Notes under the pieces: model-generated
What the model was told of the DNA's origin: nothing
The model's database searches: none
The model's input: only the letters and a program-made list of their open reading frames with translations
Assembly: GCA_017419465.1 (NCBI GenBank)
Contig: JAFOLE010000056.1
Span: forward strand, 1 to 8,398
Reading direction: 5' to 3'
From: Solobacterium sp.
Lineage (GTDB): Bacteria > Bacillota_I > Bacilli_A > Erysipelotrichales > Erysipelotrichaceae
Length of the DNA stretch: 8,398 bases
In this document: positions 6,593 to 8,398 of the stretch, piece by piece
Layout: every line of letters begins with the position of its first letter
How positions within the stretch are numbered: position 1 is the first letter of the stretch
Translations under genes and position numbers: made by a program

Positions 6593-8344
6593 ATGAATGG
6601 AACAGTATCGGAACTTGTGAGTCAGGAGGTATTCAGTGTCTGGTTTCTGATCGGCGCAGCGCTCGTCTTCTGGATGCAGGCGGGATTTGCGATGGTCGAA
6701 GCCGGATTCACCCGTGCGAAGAACACCGGAAACATCCTGATGAAGAACCTGATGGATTTCTGTATCGGGACCGTTGTCTTCATTCTGATCGGCTATGGCC
6801 TTCTGCTTGGCGAAGATCTTGCCGGTCTGATCGGAAAACCCGGATTCGACATTTTTACCGCATACGGTAACTTCGATTATTCGGGCTTTGTCTTTAATCT
6901 CGTCTTCTGCGCAACAACCGCGACCATTGTCTCCGGCGCCATGGCAGAACGCACAAAATTTCTTTCGTACTGCGTGTACTCCGCTGTCATATCCGCATTG
7001 ATTTATCCGATTGAGGCGCACTGGATCTGGGGCGGAGGCTGGCTGAGTCAGCTTGGCTTCCATGATTTTGCGGGATCCTGTGCCATTCATATGGTCGGCG
7101 GAATCAGTGCGCTGATCGGCGCATGGATGCTGGGACCACGCATCGGTAAGTTTGTGAAGAACAGTGATGGTACGATCGCAAAGGTGAACGCGATCCCCGG
7201 CCATAACATTACGGTCGGCGCACTCGGTGTGTTCATTCTCTGGCTCGGCTGGTACGGCTTCAACGGTGCTGCCGCCACAAGCGTGGACCAGATGGGATCC
7301 ATCTTTGTCACAACGACAATTGCGCCGGCTGCCGCAACCGTATCATGCATGATATTCACATGGCTTCACTATGGAAAACCGGATGTGTCCATGTGTCTGA
7401 ATGCATCCCTTGCCGGACTTGTCGGTATCACTGCGGGCTGTGATGTGACGGATGCGTTTGGATCACTGATCATCGGTACGGTATCCGGACTGCTCGTCGT
7501 ATTCGGTGTCTGGCTGCTGGATTACAGACTGCGGGTTGATGATCCGGTCGGTGCGGTTGCGGTGCACTGTCTTAACGGAATCTGGGGAACACTTGCGGTG
7601 GGTCTTCTTGCGGCTCCCTCTGCGCCTGGTTATTCCATTGCGGATGCCTCAGGTGCCCCGATGGCAGGTCTCTTTTACGGCGGCGGATTCAAACTGATGG
7701 GGATTCAGCTGCTTGGCTTTGGTTCGGTGGCCTTATGGACGGTGCTTACGATGATTCCGGTATTCCTTGGAATCCGGAAACTGTTTGGCCTTCGTGCAAG
7801 CCGTGAAGATGAAGTGACCGGTCTTGATATCAGTGAACACGGACTGGTCAGCGCGTATGCGGGTTTTGCGATGACCCCGGAGTATCTTGGAGAAACCGTA
7901 CCGGTATTTGAACCGGATGCGGTCACAGACATGCCGGAAGCCGAACCGGCTGTCACAGTACCCGCAAAGACGCCGGCACACGGATCAAGGAAACTTACAC
8001 GCATTGACATTGTCTGCCGTGAATCGAAGGTCGAGGCACTCAAGAATGCACTGGTCAGTATCGGAATTACCGGTATGACCATTACCCATGTGCTCGGCTG
8101 CGGGGCGCAGAAGGGAAGACCGGAGTACTACCGCGGCGTCCAGGTGGAAGCGAATCTTCTTCCGAAAGTGCAGTTCAGCATTGTTGTTTCAAAGGTGCCG
8201 GTGCGTACGGTAATTGAAACCGCAAAGAAGGTCCTCTATACCGGACATATCGGTGACGGAAAGATATTCGTGTATGATGTGGAGAATGTAGTCAAAGTAA
8301 GAACTGCTGAGGAAGGCTATGATGCGCTGCAGGATGTCGAATGA
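6593..8344 (+). CDS. amt: Ammonium transporter with fused C-terminal PII (GlnB/GlnK) domain
   Basis: A 583-residue fusion. Residues 1 to about 410 are an Amt/MEP/Rh channel: FWMQAGFAMVEAGFTRAKN near the N terminus, the VFCATTATIVSGAMAER helix, Asp158 in HDFAGS, and both pore histidines, His166 (CAIHMVGG) and His325 (VAVHCLNGIWGT). The usual Amt tail EVTGLDISEHG is kept, then a Pro/Glu/Ala-rich linker. Residues from about 466 are a complete PII domain: RKLTRIDIVCRESKVEAL, GCGAQKGRPEYYRG, LLPKVQF, the nucleotide-binding TGHIGDGKIFV and VKVRTAEEG. At the T-loop tyrosine uridylylated in E. coli GlnB (Y51) this protein has Val518, so UMP control is unlikely. Free PII proteins plug Amt pores in response to ADP, ATP and 2-oxoglutarate; here the gate is covalently attached. 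ATG 6593 has GGGGAGG 8 nt upstream, better than the in-frame GTG 6545. Channel and domain calls firm; gating mode inferred. Confidence 0.96.
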   Translation: MNGTVSELVSQEVFSVWFLIGAALVFWMQAGFAMVEAGFTRAKNTGNILMKNLMDFCIGTVVFILIGYGLLLGEDLAGLIGKPGFDIFTAYGNFDYSGFVFNLVFCATTATIVSGAMAERTKFLSYCVYSAVISALIYPIEAHWIWGGGWLSQLGFHDFAGSCAIHMVGGISALIGAWMLGPRIGKFVKNSDGTIAKVNAIPGHNITVGALGVFILWLGWYGFNGAAATSVDQMGSIFVTTTIAPAAATVSCMIFTWLHYGKPDVSMCLNASLAGLVGITAGCDVTDAFGSLIIGTVSGLLVVFGVWLLDYRLRVDDPVGAVAVHCLNGIWGTLAVGLLAAPSAPGYSIADASGAPMAGLFYGGGFKLMGIQLLGFGSVALWTVLTMIPVFLGIRKLFGLRASREDEVTGLDISEHGLVSAYAGFAMTPEYLGETVPVFEPDAVTDMPEAEPAVTVPAKTPAHGSRKLTRIDIVCRESKVEALKNALVSIGITGMTITHVLGCGAQKGRPEYYRGVQVEANLLPKVQFSIVVSKVPVRTVIETAKKVLYTGHIGDGKIFVYDVENVVKVRTAEEGYDALQDVE

Positions 8345-8354
8345 CTGAAAAATA

Positions 8355-8369
8355 TTACACAAAATGTAA
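8355..8369. repeat. Short AT-rich inverted repeat downstream of amt
   Basis: TTACA-CAAAA-TGTAA is a perfect five-base inverted repeat 10 nt past the amt stop, in an abruptly AT-rich 54-nt tail. It has no G+C-rich stem or T run, so it is not a good terminator. An operator or promoter element for a gene beyond the window is possible but unproven. Confidence 0.3.
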
Positions 8370-8398
8370 ATAGTGCAAATAATTTACAGAAAATATGA

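Noticed and set aside
6403..6870. Plus-strand open frame of 155 codons bridging sirTM and amt
   Set aside because: It crosses the sirTM terminator and then overlaps amt out of frame; the sequence is low-quality, Cys/Arg-rich, without motifs.

Overview
The window looks like a chromosomal stretch from a Bacillota (Firmicutes) bacterium of moderate GC content. An Erysipelotrichia- or Clostridia-like gut lineage is my guess, based on gene content: the SirTM/zinc-macrodomain pair, an Amt-PII fusion, VanY-type M15B peptidase and Na/Pi symporter are all typical there. Strong AGGAGG-type ribosome binding sites and intrinsic terminators fit this. The taxonomic call is inference. No phage, transposon, tRNA, rRNA or CRISPR signal was found, and base and codon use look uniform across the genes.

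Layout. 1-843 (minus strand) is the N-terminal part of a Na+/phosphate symporter running off the left edge. A 171-nt divergent spacer follows. 1015-2172 is a seven-helix membrane diguanylate cyclase closed by an intrinsic terminator. 2271-3785 is a cytoplasmic GH43 glycosidase with a CBM6-like tail, followed after 57 nt by a membrane-anchored VanY-like D,D-carboxypeptidase (3843-4550) and a strong terminator. 4627-6406 is a two-gene ADP-ribosylation cassette: a zinc-dependent macrodomain (ADP-ribosyl hydrolase) overlapping by 20 nt a class M sirtuin (SirTM, ADP-ribosyltransferase). It is closed by another terminator. 6593-8344 is an ammonium transporter with a PII signalling domain fused to its C terminus. 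The last 54 nt are AT-rich and non-coding.

How they work together. The macrodomain and SirTM form a writer/eraser pair for reversible protein ADP-ribosylation; the GcvH-L and LplA2 partners known from the extended operon are not next to it. The sirtuin is unusual in retaining only one of the usual zinc-ribbon cysteines. The Amt-PII fusion puts nitrogen/energy sensing in the same chain as the channel, and its PII T-loop lacks the tyrosine that is uridylylated in enterobacteria. The other genes (phosphate uptake, c-di-GMP synthesis, glycan cleavage, wall trimming) look like independent housekeeping or accessory functions.

The most unusual items are the degenerate zinc site in the sirtuin, the Amt-PII fusion, and a possible promoter-terminator arrangement in the amt leader. 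None is clearly a wholly undescribed system.
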